In this document: positions 48,755-57,362 of the stretch, in pieces
Layout of the letters: each line of letters starts with the position of its first letter
How positions within the stretch are numbered: position 1 is the first letter of the stretch
Origin: Amycolatopsis orientalis DSM 43388
Lineage (GTDB): Bacteria; Actinomycetota; Actinomycetes; Mycobacteriales; Pseudonocardiaceae
Direction: 5' to 3'
Assembly (NCBI RefSeq): GCF_000411975.1
Contig: NZ_ASXG01000120.1
Location: forward strand, 124,001 to 188,000
DNA length: 64,000 bases
The notes under the pieces: generated by a model
What the model was told of the DNA's origin: nothing
Databases searched by the model: none
Seen by the model: only the letters and a program-made list of their open reading frames with translations
Position numbers and translations under genes: made by a program

Positions 48755-49832
48755 AATCCCGAGCCAGCTGCGTCGCCCGGGCGCGGAGCAGCGCACGAGC
48801 CTCCGCCACGCACCGATGCTCGTCCGGCTCCACATCGGTCAGTGCGTACACCCCGGCGAAGCCCGCTTCCCGCCATTCCGGCGCGGACAGCAGGCACCGC
48901 CCGGCCAAGGCGACCACCGGCGTGCCGCCCGCTGCCCGGAGAACGCCCATCGGCGCTTTTCCGTGCAGCGACTGGGTATCCAGCGAACCTTCGCCGGTGA
49001 CCACGAGCCGGGCATCGCGGGCCGCGGCCGGGAAACCCAGCAGCTCCAGCAGCACCTCGATCCCCGGCCGAAGGCGAGCGCCGAGTCCGGTGAGCACACC
49101 GAACCCGACGCCGCCTGCCGCGCCAGCGCCCGGGGTGGCGGCGTGCGCGGAGCCCATAACTTCGGCCCACCGAGTCAACCCGCGTTCCAGCACGGCGATC
49201 TCGGCCGGCCCAGCGCCCTTCTGCGGCCCGTACACCGCGGCGGCGCCATCCACACCCAACAGCGGGTTATCCACATCGGACGCCAGGACAATGTCCACTT
49301 CGGGCAGTCCGGACAGCTCCACTGTGGACAACTCGGCCAACGCCGCGCCGCCAGGCGGAAGCGGCGCGCCGGAAGCGTCGAGCAACCGCGCACCCAACGC
49401 GCTCAGCAATCCGGCCCCGCCGTCGGTGCAAGCGCTGCCGCCGACCCCGAGGACAATCTGCGTCGCCCCGGCGGCCCGGGCGGCCGCGATCAGCTCGCCC
49501 GTGCCGTAGCTCGACGCGGTCAGCGGTTCCAGCCGCCCGCCGGGCAGCCGGTGGAGGCCGGACGCCTCCGCCAGCTCCACCACGGCGACCGGCCCGCGCA
49601 GCGCGTAATACGCGGTGATCTGGCGGCCGGTCGGCCCGGACACCCGCACCGGGATCCGCCGGAACCCGGCGGCGACCGCGGCGGCGACTGTCCCGTCGCC
49701 GCCGTCCGCCACCGGCAGCTGCCGCACCGGCTCGCCCGGAGCGACCTCGGCGAACGCCGCGGCCACCACCTCCGCGACCTCCGCCGCGGTGAGCGAGCCC
49801 TTGAACTTGTCCGGGGCGACCAGAACCGTCAC
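48732..49832 (-). CDS. glxK: Glycerate kinase
   Basis: A 366-residue glycerate 2-kinase of the GarK/GlxK family: VLVAPDKFKGSLTAAEVA at the start, ADGGDGTVAA, SSYGTGELI, VGGSACTDGGAGLLSALG, and VVTGEGSLDTQSLHGKAP near the end. It phosphorylates D-glycerate, the product of glyoxylate carboligase and tartronate semialdehyde reductase. As the last gene of a purine/ureide operon it would take glyoxylate carbon from allantoin into central metabolism. GTG 49832 overlaps the preceding gene by 4 bp. Confidence 0.95.
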   Translation of the reverse strand: MTVLVAPDKFKGSLTAAEVAEVVAAAFAEVAPGEPVRQLPVADGGDGTVAAAVAAGFRRIPVRVSGPTGRQITAYYALRGPVAVVELAEASGLHRLPGGRLEPLTASSYGTGELIAAARAAGATQIVLGVGGSACTDGGAGLLSALGARLLDASGAPLPPGGAALAELSTVELSGLPEVDIVLASDVDNPLLGVDGAAAVYGPQKGAGPAEIAVLERGLTRWAEVMGSAHAATPGAGAAGGVGFGVLTGLGARLRPGIEVLLELLGFPAAARDARLVVTGEGSLDTQSLHGKAPMGVLRAAGGTPVVALAGRCLLSAPEWREAGFAGVYALTDVEPDEHRCVAEARALLRARATQLARDFSRAIPA

Positions 49833-50206
49833 GCCGCGGCCTTGAACGCGCGCCAGTCGCCGAATTCGGTGATGTCCCGAAGCTGCACGTGCGAGGTCTG
49901 CGGCCGGCGCAGCAGCATCGCGAACGCCGAACTGCCGTCGGCCAGTTCGATCACGCCCAGCTCCAGCTCCGGCGGTTCGGCCGGGAGCACGCGGTCGCGC
50001 AGCTGGTCCAGCGTCAGGTCGTAGACCTCGCCGGAGATCGCCGCGCCGCCGTGCGCTACCGGGACCAGCGCCGGGCATTGCCCGCCCACCGAATAGAACC
50101 GGTACTTCGCGGCCGTGGTCGTTTCGGCCACCAGCGGAGCGCCGTCGAGCAGATGGTGCAGGGGTTCGCCGCGCATCGCGCCGCCGTTGAGGAACATCAG
50201 AGGCAT
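49829..50206 (-). CDS. Allophanate hydrolase C-terminal-like protein
   Basis: A 125-residue protein matching the small C-terminal domain of AtzF/allophanate hydrolase, which has a gamma-glutamylcyclotransferase-like fold. Seen: FLNGGAMRGEPLHHLL, YRFYSVGGQCPALVPV, AAISGEVYDLTLDQL, LELGVIELADG and the diagnostic end ITEFGDWRAFKA. The amidase half is absent. In AtzF this domain decarboxylates the intermediate; as a stand-alone protein its role is unknown. The position between the NCS2 permease and glycerate kinase supports a role in ureide nitrogen release. Confidence 0.82.
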   Translation of the reverse strand: MPLMFLNGGAMRGEPLHHLLDGAPLVAETTTAAKYRFYSVGGQCPALVPVAHGGAAISGEVYDLTLDQLRDRVLPAEPPELELGVIELADGSSAFAMLLRRPQTSHVQLRDITEFGDWRAFKAAA

Positions 50207-50222
50207 GGTGGTCCCTTTCTCT

Positions 50223-51665
50223 TTAGAGGATCGCCTTCACCACGTCGATTCCGAAATAGACGGTGAACACGAGCGCGAGCACGGTGAGGATCCACCCTGC
50301 TTCACGCCACTTCCCGCGGAAGGTCTTGATCAGCACGAACGCGATGAGGCCCGCGCCGACGCCGTTGGTGATGGAGTAGGTGAACGGAATGAGCGCGACC
50401 GTCAGGAACACCGGGATCGTGTAATCCGGGTCATTCCACGGGATATTGCGGCATTGCGCCACCATCATCCCGCCGATCACCACGAGCGCGGGTGCGGCGG
50501 CCTGTGCCGGGACGATGCCCGCGATCGGCGTGAACAGCAGCGTCGCCCCGAACAAGAGTCCAGTCACGACACTCGCCAGCCCGGTCCGCGCGCCCTCCCC
50601 GACGCCGGCCGCGGACTCCAGGAACACGGTGTTCGGCGACGAGCCGGACAGGCCGCCAGCGATCGCCCCGGCCCCGTCCACGAACAGGATCCGGCCCATC
50701 CTCGGGACCCGGCCGTTCTTCGACAGCCCGGCCTCGGCCGACACGCTGGTGATCGTGCCCATCGCGTCGAAGAATCCGGACAGCACCAGGGTGAAGAGGA
50801 AGATCGTCGCGGTCAGCGCACCGGCCTTGGCGAATCCGCCGAACAGATCGACGTGCCCGAGCAGTCCGAAATCAGGCGCGGCGACCACGGAATGCGGCAG
50901 CGTCGGGGTCGTCAACCCCCAGTCGCCGACCCCGAATCCGTCGTGCAGCACCACCGCGAGCACGGTCGCCGCGGCGATGCTGATCAGCACCGCGCCGGGC
51001 ACCTTCCGCGACATCAGCACGGTCATCAGCAACAGGCCGAAGCAGAACACCGCGATCGGCAACCCGGACAGGTGCCCGTCGACGCCGAGCCGGACCGGGA
51101 CGGTCGTGTGCGCCGCGTCCGGAATGCGCGTCACGAACCCGGCGCTGACCAGTCCGACCAGCGCGATATAGAGCCCGATGCCGACCGTGATCGCGGTTTT
51201 CAGCGGTCCGGGAATCGCGTTCATGATGCGTTCCCGGACCCCGCTGACCGCCATCAGCACAATGCAGACGCCTTCCAGCACCACGAGCCCGAAGGCCTGC
51301 GCCCACGTCATCGCCGGGGCCATCTGGAACGCGACGATGCCGTTGATGCCGAGACCGGCGGCGAGCGCGAGCGGCGCGTTGCCGACGAGTCCCATGAGGA
51401 CAGTCATCACCGCGGCGGCGAGCGCGGTCGCGGTGGTCACCTGCGCCGCGCTGAGCTTCGCGCCGGTGATGTCGGCGGAAGCGCCGAGGATGAGCGGGTT
51501 GAGCAAAACGATGTAAGCCATCGCGACGAACGTGGTCACGCCGCCGCGTACTTCGCGGCCTACCGTGGTGTCGCGAGCGCGCAGTTCGAAGAGTCGCTCC
51601 ACAATGGACTTGCGCTGGGGTCCGGGAGCCGAGGTCACCGCTTCGTCGAGGCGTACCTGGGTCAT
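50223..51665 (-). CDS. NCS2 family purine permease
   Basis: A 480-residue permease with 12-14 helices, of the AzgA-like (guanine/hypoxanthine) branch of NCS2. Signatures: REVRGGVTTFVAMAYIVLLNP near the N-terminus, AGLGINGIVAFQ, and the substrate-site FLFTLVLSGFFDAMGT with FVDGAGAIAGGLSGSSPNTVF. ATG 51665 follows GGGGAGGACGC. It lies between the deaminase gene and the AtzF-like gene of the purine operon and would import its substrate. Confidence 0.94.
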   Translation of the reverse strand: MTQVRLDEAVTSAPGPQRKSIVERLFELRARDTTVGREVRGGVTTFVAMAYIVLLNPLILGASADITGAKLSAAQVTTATALAAAVMTVLMGLVGNAPLALAAGLGINGIVAFQMAPAMTWAQAFGLVVLEGVCIVLMAVSGVRERIMNAIPGPLKTAITVGIGLYIALVGLVSAGFVTRIPDAAHTTVPVRLGVDGHLSGLPIAVFCFGLLLMTVLMSRKVPGAVLISIAAATVLAVVLHDGFGVGDWGLTTPTLPHSVVAAPDFGLLGHVDLFGGFAKAGALTATIFLFTLVLSGFFDAMGTITSVSAEAGLSKNGRVPRMGRILFVDGAGAIAGGLSGSSPNTVFLESAAGVGEGARTGLASVVTGLLFGATLLFTPIAGIVPAQAAAPALVVIGGMMVAQCRNIPWNDPDYTIPVFLTVALIPFTYSITNGVGAGLIAFVLIKTFRGKWREAGWILTVLALVFTVYFGIDVVKAIL

Positions 51666-51840
51666 GCGTCCTCCCCTTGCCGGTGGGTGTGCCGAACCGC
51701 ACCCCTGGCACAGGCAAAGGGCGGCGCGGCGGGACGTTTGCGTTTTTCTGGTGCTCCGGTCAGCACCGGGAGGGTGGCCCGGTGGGGTGGGGCGGGGAAC
51801 GCTGAAGCCGATTCTGACCGGCATCAGCGGTCGCCGAGGC

Positions 51841-52329
51841 TCAGTACTCGATCCGGTCGGGCCGGCTGAGCCAGGCGGAGAACGGGGCGAAAGCCTCCGG
51901 AGTGGACACTCGCGAAACCGGGGTCTGCCACGTTTCGCGGGGGTGTTCGAACAGTTCGTAGAAGGCCCGGTCGTCGAATCCGGCGCGGGCGGCGTCGTCC
52001 CGGTCGGCCGCGTACAGCACGCGGTCCACGCGCGCCCACAGCGACGACGCGAGGCACATCGGGCACGGCTCGCACGAGGAGACGAGCACGCAGCCGGCCA
52101 GGGAAAACGTGCCGAGCGCCTGGCAGGCCGCGCGGATCGCGACCACCTCGGCGTGCGCGGTCGGGTCGAGCGACGGCGTGACGCGGTTGACGCCGGTCGC
52201 GATGATCTCGCCGTCCTTCACCACCAGCGCGCCGAACGGGCCGCCGCCGTCGGCGACGTTCTTTTCCGCGATCCGCACGCATTCGGCGAGCCAGGCGCGT
52301 TCGACGTCGGCGTCAATGGACACGGTCAT
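51841..52329 (-). CDS. Guanine deaminase-type nucleoside deaminase
   Basis: A 162-residue zinc deaminase of the cytidine deaminase-like fold. Zinc motifs are PTAHAEVVAIRAA (HAE) and SSCEPCPMCLAS (PCxxC). GGGPFGALVVKDG and the C-terminal tail resemble small bacterial guanine deaminases (GuaD). Guanine to xanthine is the likely step, which fits between the permease and uricase genes. Only 37 bp separate it from the uricase gene. Confidence 0.9.
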   Translation of the reverse strand: MTVSIDADVERAWLAECVRIAEKNVADGGGPFGALVVKDGEIIATGVNRVTPSLDPTAHAEVVAIRAACQALGTFSLAGCVLVSSCEPCPMCLASSLWARVDRVLYAADRDDAARAGFDDRAFYELFEHPRETWQTPVSRVSTPEAFAPFSAWLSRPDRIEY

Positions 52330-52366
52330 GACAGTAGCGCTCCCAACAGCTCGGGTTTCGGTTTGC

Positions 52367-53248
52367 TCAGGACCAGGCCGGACCGGCCGGCGGGGCGTCG
52401 TCGCGCAGGACGGTGCCCTCGATCAGGCCGTAGGGCCGGTCGGCGGCGTAGAACACCTCGCCGGGGTTGTCGAGGCCGAACGGCTCGAGGTCGACGAGGA
52501 AATGGTGTTTGTTCGGCAACGAGAACCGGATCTCGACGATCTCCGGGACGGCCTCCAGCGCCGCCTCGCCCATCGCGTACAGGGTCTGCTGCAGCGACAG
52601 GCTGTGCGTGCCGCCGAACGCGTCGAGCAGCGTGGCGATCGCGGTTTCGTGCGCGTGCGCCCAGTCGGTCTCCTCGACGGAGAACCGCCAGGTCGCGGAT
52701 ACCGCGGTGGCGAGGATCCGGTCCTTCACCTCGGCCAGCGTGGTGTACCGGTCGCGCGGGAAGCCCCAGAATTCCGATCCGGTGGAGTTGAGCACGGTCA
52801 GGTCTTCGACCCCGCCGAGCACCCAGGCCCGCTCGCCGTCGTAGGTGACGCGCGTGGTGCGCGTGCCAGCCCCGGAACGCGCGAACGAATGGTGCGCCGG
52901 CTGGCCGGCGACCCGGAGCCGCTCCCACGGATGGGCGACGATCCCGACCCGGGCGAGGTGGATGCTGTCCTGCGTCGACACGAAGTGCCGGGCCAGCCGC
53001 AGCGCGAAGTCCTCGATTTCGCCGATGCCGTCGCGGGCGAAGGCGAATACGGTGTTCTTCTGCGTGTCGGTGGCCAGCACCTTGTCGTTGGCCCCGGTCA
53101 GGTGGGTGTCGCTCAGGTCGCCCGACAGCGACACGCTCACGGTGAGGTCGGTGATCCGGTGCTCGCCGCCGTCACCGGCGGCACGGTCGACGCGGACCAG
53201 CCGGTTTTCGGCCTTCCCGTAGCGGTTGTCGCCAAGAACGATCGCCAT
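52367..53248 (-). CDS. Urate oxidase (uricase)
   Basis: A 293-residue cofactor-free urate oxidase made of two T-fold halves. Typical segments are NRYGKAENRLVRV (catalytic Lys region), HLTGANDKVLATDTQKNTVFA, STGSEFWGFPRDRYTTL and ISL-type NKHHFLVDLEPFG. It converts urate to 5-hydroxyisourate. The next enzymes (HIU hydrolase, OHCU decarboxylase) are not in this window. It is first in a minus-strand operon and divergent from pucR. The end keeps the short ...PAGPAWS tail. Confidence 0.95.
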   Translation of the reverse strand: MAIVLGDNRYGKAENRLVRVDRAAGDGGEHRITDLTVSVSLSGDLSDTHLTGANDKVLATDTQKNTVFAFARDGIGEIEDFALRLARHFVSTQDSIHLARVGIVAHPWERLRVAGQPAHHSFARSGAGTRTTRVTYDGERAWVLGGVEDLTVLNSTGSEFWGFPRDRYTTLAEVKDRILATAVSATWRFSVEETDWAHAHETAIATLLDAFGGTHSLSLQQTLYAMGEAALEAVPEIVEIRFSLPNKHHFLVDLEPFGLDNPGEVFYAADRPYGLIEGTVLRDDAPPAGPAWS

Positions 53249-53409
53249 TGGTCATCCCTTCTCGTTCGCTCGCCGAGTGAGTACACCTGGCCGAGCGTGG
53301 CCCGGGCCACGGCAGATCCGCCGAAAGCGCGGGCGGCGAACGGCCGGTTTTTCGTAGGTTCCGCCAAACCCCTCCGGTGTGCGGTACTGATGGGCGGAAG
53401 GAGGCGCGC

Positions 53410-54930
53410 ATGCGGCTGGGTGCATTGCTCGACACCCCGGAGCTGGGGTTGCGGCTGCTGGTGGGCGAGAAGGCGCGCGACCGCGAGTTCGGCCGCGTCT
53501 TCCAGGCGACCCTGCAGGATCCGACGCGGTACCTCGACGGCGGCGAGATCGTGCTGTGCGGCCTGCGCTGGCTGCCCGGGCCGGCGGACGCGGACGCGTT
53601 CGTCGGCAAGCTCGCCGCCGCGGGGGTGACCGCGCTCGGGGCGGGCACCGCCGAGGTCGGCGGCCCGGTGCCGGACTACCTCGTGGCCGCCTGCGAGCGG
53701 GTCGGCCTGCCGTTGTTCGAGGTCCCGGTGTCGGTTTCGTTCGCGACCGTGGCCGAGCGGGTGATCCTGGGCCTCGCCGCGGAACGCTCTGCGCCCGCCC
53801 GCGATTCGCACCGGCGGCTGGTGGCCGCGGTGACCTCCGGACAGGGCCTGTCCGCGCTGGTCAAGGCCGGTGCGGAGGAGCTGGGCACCGGCTGTCTCGT
53901 GCTGAGCGCGACCGGGAAGCAGCTGGCCGGCGGCCCGGAGCTGCCCGCCGAGCGCCGCACCGCGCTGGCGCGGAAGTTCCTGCGCGCCGAACGGCTGCCG
54001 TGCCAGGACGGCCCGGTCACGCTGCTCGGCGCGGCCGGACGCTCCGGGCACCGGATCGCGAGCTGGTTCCTCGTGGTCGAGGGCGATCCGGCGCGGTGGC
54101 CGTCCGCGCGCCGCGAGCTGGCGCTGGAACTCGCGGCGCTGGTCGGGCTCGAACGGTCCCGGGTGGACGAGGCCCGGCGGATCGAGAACCGGGCGGCCGA
54201 ACCGCTGCTGCGGCTGGTGCTCTCCGACGACGCCGCGCCGGGCGAGCTGACGTCCCGGCTGGCCGCCGCCGGATTCGCGCCGCAGGAACCGGTGGCGACG
54301 CTGTCCGCCGAGGTCCGCGGCGGCGGACCAGGGCTCGCGCAGGTGCTGGTGGAGGAGCTGCTGTCGAGCACCGGACAGCCGGTGCTGGTGGCGACCGTCG
54401 ACGGCGAGACGTTCGGCCTCTTCTCCTCGCGCGACACCGAAGCTTTGCGGGAGGCGGTGCACACCATCGAATTCGCGCTCGGGTCCGCGCGGTTGACGCT
54501 CGGCCTCAGCCGGGCCGCGGACGCCGCCGGTCTCCGCGCCGGCGTGCAGGAAGCCCGGCACGCGCGCACCCTGGCCGCGATGACCCCGGGCCGCGCGACG
54601 GTGTTGTCCGGCGACGAGGTGGCGTCGCATCTGCTGCTGCTCGCCGCCGTTCCGGAGGACCTGCGCCGGACATTCGGCGAAAAAGTACTCGGCCCGGTAC
54701 TCGCGTACGACGCGGCACACGGTTCCGAATTGATAACGACGCTCAAGGCGTTCCTCGAACATTCCGGATCTTGGACGCAGACTTCGGCCACTCTGCACTT
54801 GCACGTGAACACCCTGCGATACCGGATCACCCGGATCGGGGAACTCACCGGACGCGATCCGAGCCGGTTCGCCGACCGCGTGGATCTTTATCTGGCCGGC
54901 TGCTTCACGCGGAACTGGGGGTGGTCTTGA
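53410..54930 (+). CDS. pucR: PucR family transcriptional regulator
   Basis: A 506-residue PucR-type regulator. The N-terminal PUCR domain covers about 3-120 (LGALLDTPELGLRLLVGEKARD, then FEVPVSVSFATVAERVI). A middle GGDEF-like CdaR segment follows, and the C-terminal HTH_30 is LHVNTLRYRITRIGELTGRD. In Bacillus, PucR activates purine catabolism in response to allantoin-type effectors. It is divergent from uricase with a 161-bp shared promoter region. ATG 53410 has AAGGAGG at 6 nt. Confidence 0.94.
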   Translation: MRLGALLDTPELGLRLLVGEKARDREFGRVFQATLQDPTRYLDGGEIVLCGLRWLPGPADADAFVGKLAAAGVTALGAGTAEVGGPVPDYLVAACERVGLPLFEVPVSVSFATVAERVILGLAAERSAPARDSHRRLVAAVTSGQGLSALVKAGAEELGTGCLVLSATGKQLAGGPELPAERRTALARKFLRAERLPCQDGPVTLLGAAGRSGHRIASWFLVVEGDPARWPSARRELALELAALVGLERSRVDEARRIENRAAEPLLRLVLSDDAAPGELTSRLAAAGFAPQEPVATLSAEVRGGGPGLAQVLVEELLSSTGQPVLVATVDGETFGLFSSRDTEALREAVHTIEFALGSARLTLGLSRAADAAGLRAGVQEARHARTLAAMTPGRATVLSGDEVASHLLLLAAVPEDLRRTFGEKVLGPVLAYDAAHGSELITTLKAFLEHSGSWTQTSATLHLHVNTLRYRITRIGELTGRDPSRFADRVDLYLAGCFTRNWGWS

Positions 54931-55110
54931 CCATCCGTCCGGAATGTCCAGCGGAAACGCCGAGACCCAGGATTTTCCGTACCTCGTAACGGAAATCCCA
55001 GCAGTACGCTTATCCGTAAAGAGTTATTGGGAATACTTGACCATTCGATGAAGCGGGACGGCACTCGGGAGGAGGATGCACCATCCGACCGAGCGTCCTA
55101 CTCTGAGGTC

Positions 55111-55410
55111 ATGTACATCGCATTGCTGTCTTACACAGCTCCTCGAAACGAAGTCGACTACGCACTGGCCGAACACGCCGAGTGGCTGCGAAGCCAGTTC
55201 GCGCATGGATTGTTCCTCGTTTCCGGAAAAGGCAACGAGGACGCCGACCAGGTCATCATCACCCGTCCGTGCCTGCGCGGCAAGCTGGACGCCGTGCTCG
55301 CCACCGATCCGCTCGTCCTGCAACGGCTCGCGCGCTACCGCGTGATCGAATTCTCGGCCACCCGCACCGCGGACGAGTTCCTCACCGTCAACGAGGCGCT
55401 CGCCTCCTGA
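55111..55410 (+). CDS. YciI family protein
   Basis: A 99-residue YciI-like ferredoxin-fold protein: MYIALLSYTAPRNEVDYALAEH, FLVSGKGNEDADQVIITRP and LARYRVIEFSAT. The catalytic-type His of YciI is in AEHAEWL. Function unknown; some relatives are dehalogenase-like. The ATG at 55111 matches the family start; an upstream in-frame ATG (55048) would add a charged leader without homology. Confidence 0.88.
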   Translation: MYIALLSYTAPRNEVDYALAEHAEWLRSQFAHGLFLVSGKGNEDADQVIITRPCLRGKLDAVLATDPLVLQRLARYRVIEFSATRTADEFLTVNEALAS

Positions 55411-55549
55411 TCGCACCGCTTCGCCGATCGACCGAACGCCCGGACGCAGGTGGCCTCCGGACCGCTCCGCCCGCCACCTGCCGGACGTACTCCCGCCGCG
55501 AACTCGCCTATGATCACGCGAGATCTTTCGTTCCGGCCCGGGAGCCCGC

Positions 55550-56419
55550 ATGCACACGCCCGACCTCGTGTTCCGAGGCCGTCGCCTCACCAGTGACCGC
55601 GCCCTGGTGATGGCCATCGTCAACCGGACCCCCGACTCGTTCTACGACAACGGGGCGACCTTCGAAGAAGCACCCGCGCAAGCGGCCATCCGCCGCGCGC
55701 ACGCCGAGGGCGCCGACCTGATCGACATCGGCGGCGTGCCCGCGGGCAAGGGCCCCGAAGTCACCGCGGCCGAGGAGATCCGCCGCGTCGTGCCGACCGT
55801 CGAATGGGCCCGCGAAAACTTCCCCGACCTGGTCATCAGCGTGGACACCTACCGCGCCGAGGTCGCCGACGCCGTCTGCCGCGCGGGCGCGGACCTGGTC
55901 AACGACAACTGGGCCGCGGTCGAGCCGGAAATCCTCGACGTCGCCGCCGAACACGGCGCGGGCTACATCTGCTCGCACACCAACGGTCTCGTGCCGCGCA
56001 CCGAAGCCGTCCGGCCGGTGTACGACGACGTGGTGGCCGCGGTGGTCGAAGGCACCACCGCGCTGGCCGAGCGCGCCCTCGCCGCGGGCGTGCCGCGCGA
56101 GGGCATCATGATCGACCCCTGCATCGACTTCGGGAAGAACTCCTACCAGTCGCTCGAGCTGCTGCGGCATGTCGACAAACTGGTCGCGACGGGCTGGCCG
56201 GTGCTGATGGCGCTGTCGAACAAGGACGTGATCGGCGAGACGCTGGACCTCCCGGTCGGCGAGCGGGTTATCGGCACGCTCGCCGCGACCGCGGTGTCCG
56301 CGCTGCACGGCGCGGCGATGTTCCGCGCGCACCAGGTCCGCGAGACGCGGCAGGTCGCGGAAATGGTGGCGAGCATCGTCGGCACCCGGCCGCCGGCGAA
56401 CGTTGTACGGTCGGTCTGA
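55550..56419 (+). CDS. Dihydropteroate synthase-like protein (FolP2 type)
   Basis: A 289-residue TIM-barrel of the DHPS family, closest in style to mycobacterial FolP2. It has AIVNRTPDSFYDNGATF (17-residue signature with NRTPDSF in place of NVTPDSF), IDIGGVPAGKG, ISVDTYRAEVA, DLVNDNWAA and DPCIDFGKN. Canonical folP sits with folB and folK; here it is coupled to a RibD-like reductase (1-nt overlap, TGATG). FolP2 of Mycobacterium lacks DHPS activity, so a non-folate role is likely. Confidence 0.9.
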   Translation: MHTPDLVFRGRRLTSDRALVMAIVNRTPDSFYDNGATFEEAPAQAAIRRAHAEGADLIDIGGVPAGKGPEVTAAEEIRRVVPTVEWARENFPDLVISVDTYRAEVADAVCRAGADLVNDNWAAVEPEILDVAAEHGAGYICSHTNGLVPRTEAVRPVYDDVVAAVVEGTTALAERALAAGVPREGIMIDPCIDFGKNSYQSLELLRHVDKLVATGWPVLMALSNKDVIGETLDLPVGERVIGTLAATAVSALHGAAMFRAHQVRETRQVAEMVASIVGTRPPANVVRSV

Positions 56420-57231
56420 TGCGCGAGATCTTTCCCGGCAACGCAGACCGCACCGAGGCCGACGTCGAGCAGCTCTACGTCTATCCGGACGGGCCCAAGT
56501 GGCTCGCGGTGAACTTCGTGTCCAGCGCCGACGGCGGAATCACCGTCGACGGCCGCTCCGGCGGGCTGTCGACGCCCGCGGACCGGATCGTCTACCGGCT
56601 GGGCAACGACCTCGCCGACGTCGTGCTGGTCGGCGCGGGCACCGCACAGGCCGAGGGATTCGAGGGCCTGCGCCCGGACGAGAAGACCGCGGAGCGGCGG
56701 AGCCGGCACGGGCTGGCCCCGATCGCGCCGATCGCCGTGGTCAGCACCGGCCGGTCGCTGCCGCCGGACGCCCCGGTGATCACCAAGGCGCTGGTGCCGA
56801 CGATCGTCATCACGAGCGCGGCGACCGACCCGGAACTGCGCGCGGCGTGGGCGTCGGCCGGGGCGGATGTCCTGATCGCCGGGACGGGCGACCCAACCCT
56901 GCACGCGGCCACCGGCGACCCGGCCCTGCACGCCGACCCGGACAACCAGCGCCCACGCCCCCGGCACGGCGACGTCGACCTGCGAGCCGCGGTGGACGAA
57001 CTCGCCCGGCGAGGCCTCCGCCGCATCGACTGCGAGGGCGGACCGCACCTGTTCGCGTCGCTGCTGGCCGCGGGCGTGGTGGACGAACTGCGCCTGACCG
57101 TTGCCCCGATGCTGATCGCCGGGGACGCACCACGCGTCGCGATGGGCGCGGCCATCGACCCGCAACAGCTCGAACTGCTCTCCGCCCTGGTGGACGACAA
57201 CTCACTACTCTTGCGGTACCGCCTCCACTGA
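56419..57231 (+). CDS. Pyrimidine reductase (RibD C-terminal) family protein
   Basis: A 270-residue RibD_C/DHFR-like reductase. KWLAVNFVSSADGGITVDGR (about 31-50) is the NADPH/substrate segment, VVLVGAGTAQAEGF and RRIDCEGGPHLFASLLAAG are typical, and the end is DDNSLLLRYRLH. An insertion around 155-185 contains a small internal repeat (TGDPTLHA/TGDPALHA). It lacks the deaminase half of RibD. It starts inside the stop of the DHPS-like gene. A decayed copy of its last 26 codons follows. Confidence 0.9.
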   Translation: MREIFPGNADRTEADVEQLYVYPDGPKWLAVNFVSSADGGITVDGRSGGLSTPADRIVYRLGNDLADVVLVGAGTAQAEGFEGLRPDEKTAERRSRHGLAPIAPIAVVSTGRSLPPDAPVITKALVPTIVITSAATDPELRAAWASAGADVLIAGTGDPTLHAATGDPALHADPDNQRPRPRHGDVDLRAAVDELARRGLRRIDCEGGPHLFASLLAAGVVDELRLTVAPMLIAGDAPRVAMGAAIDPQQLELLSALVDDNSLLLRYRLH

Positions 57232-57268
57232 CCCGGGCGGGAACGGGTGCCCTCCACCGGCGGACGCG

Positions 57269-57348
57269 ACCATCAACCCCAACAACCCGAACCGCTCCCC
57301 GCCCGCGTCAACGACAACTCACTACCCTTGCGATATCGCGTCCACTGA
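57269..57348 (+). pseudogene. Relic of a RibD-like C-terminus
   Basis: About 80 bp resemble the last codons of the preceding gene (57151-57231). The final stretch reads VNDNSLPLRYRVH-stop against VDDNSLLLRYRLH-stop, and 44 bases (57194/57311) differ at only five positions. One base is missing further upstream, breaking the frame. It is probably what is left of a tandem paralogue. It ends 14 bp before the amidohydrolase start. Confidence 0.75.
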
Positions 57349-57362
57349 CCCGGGGAGGGATC

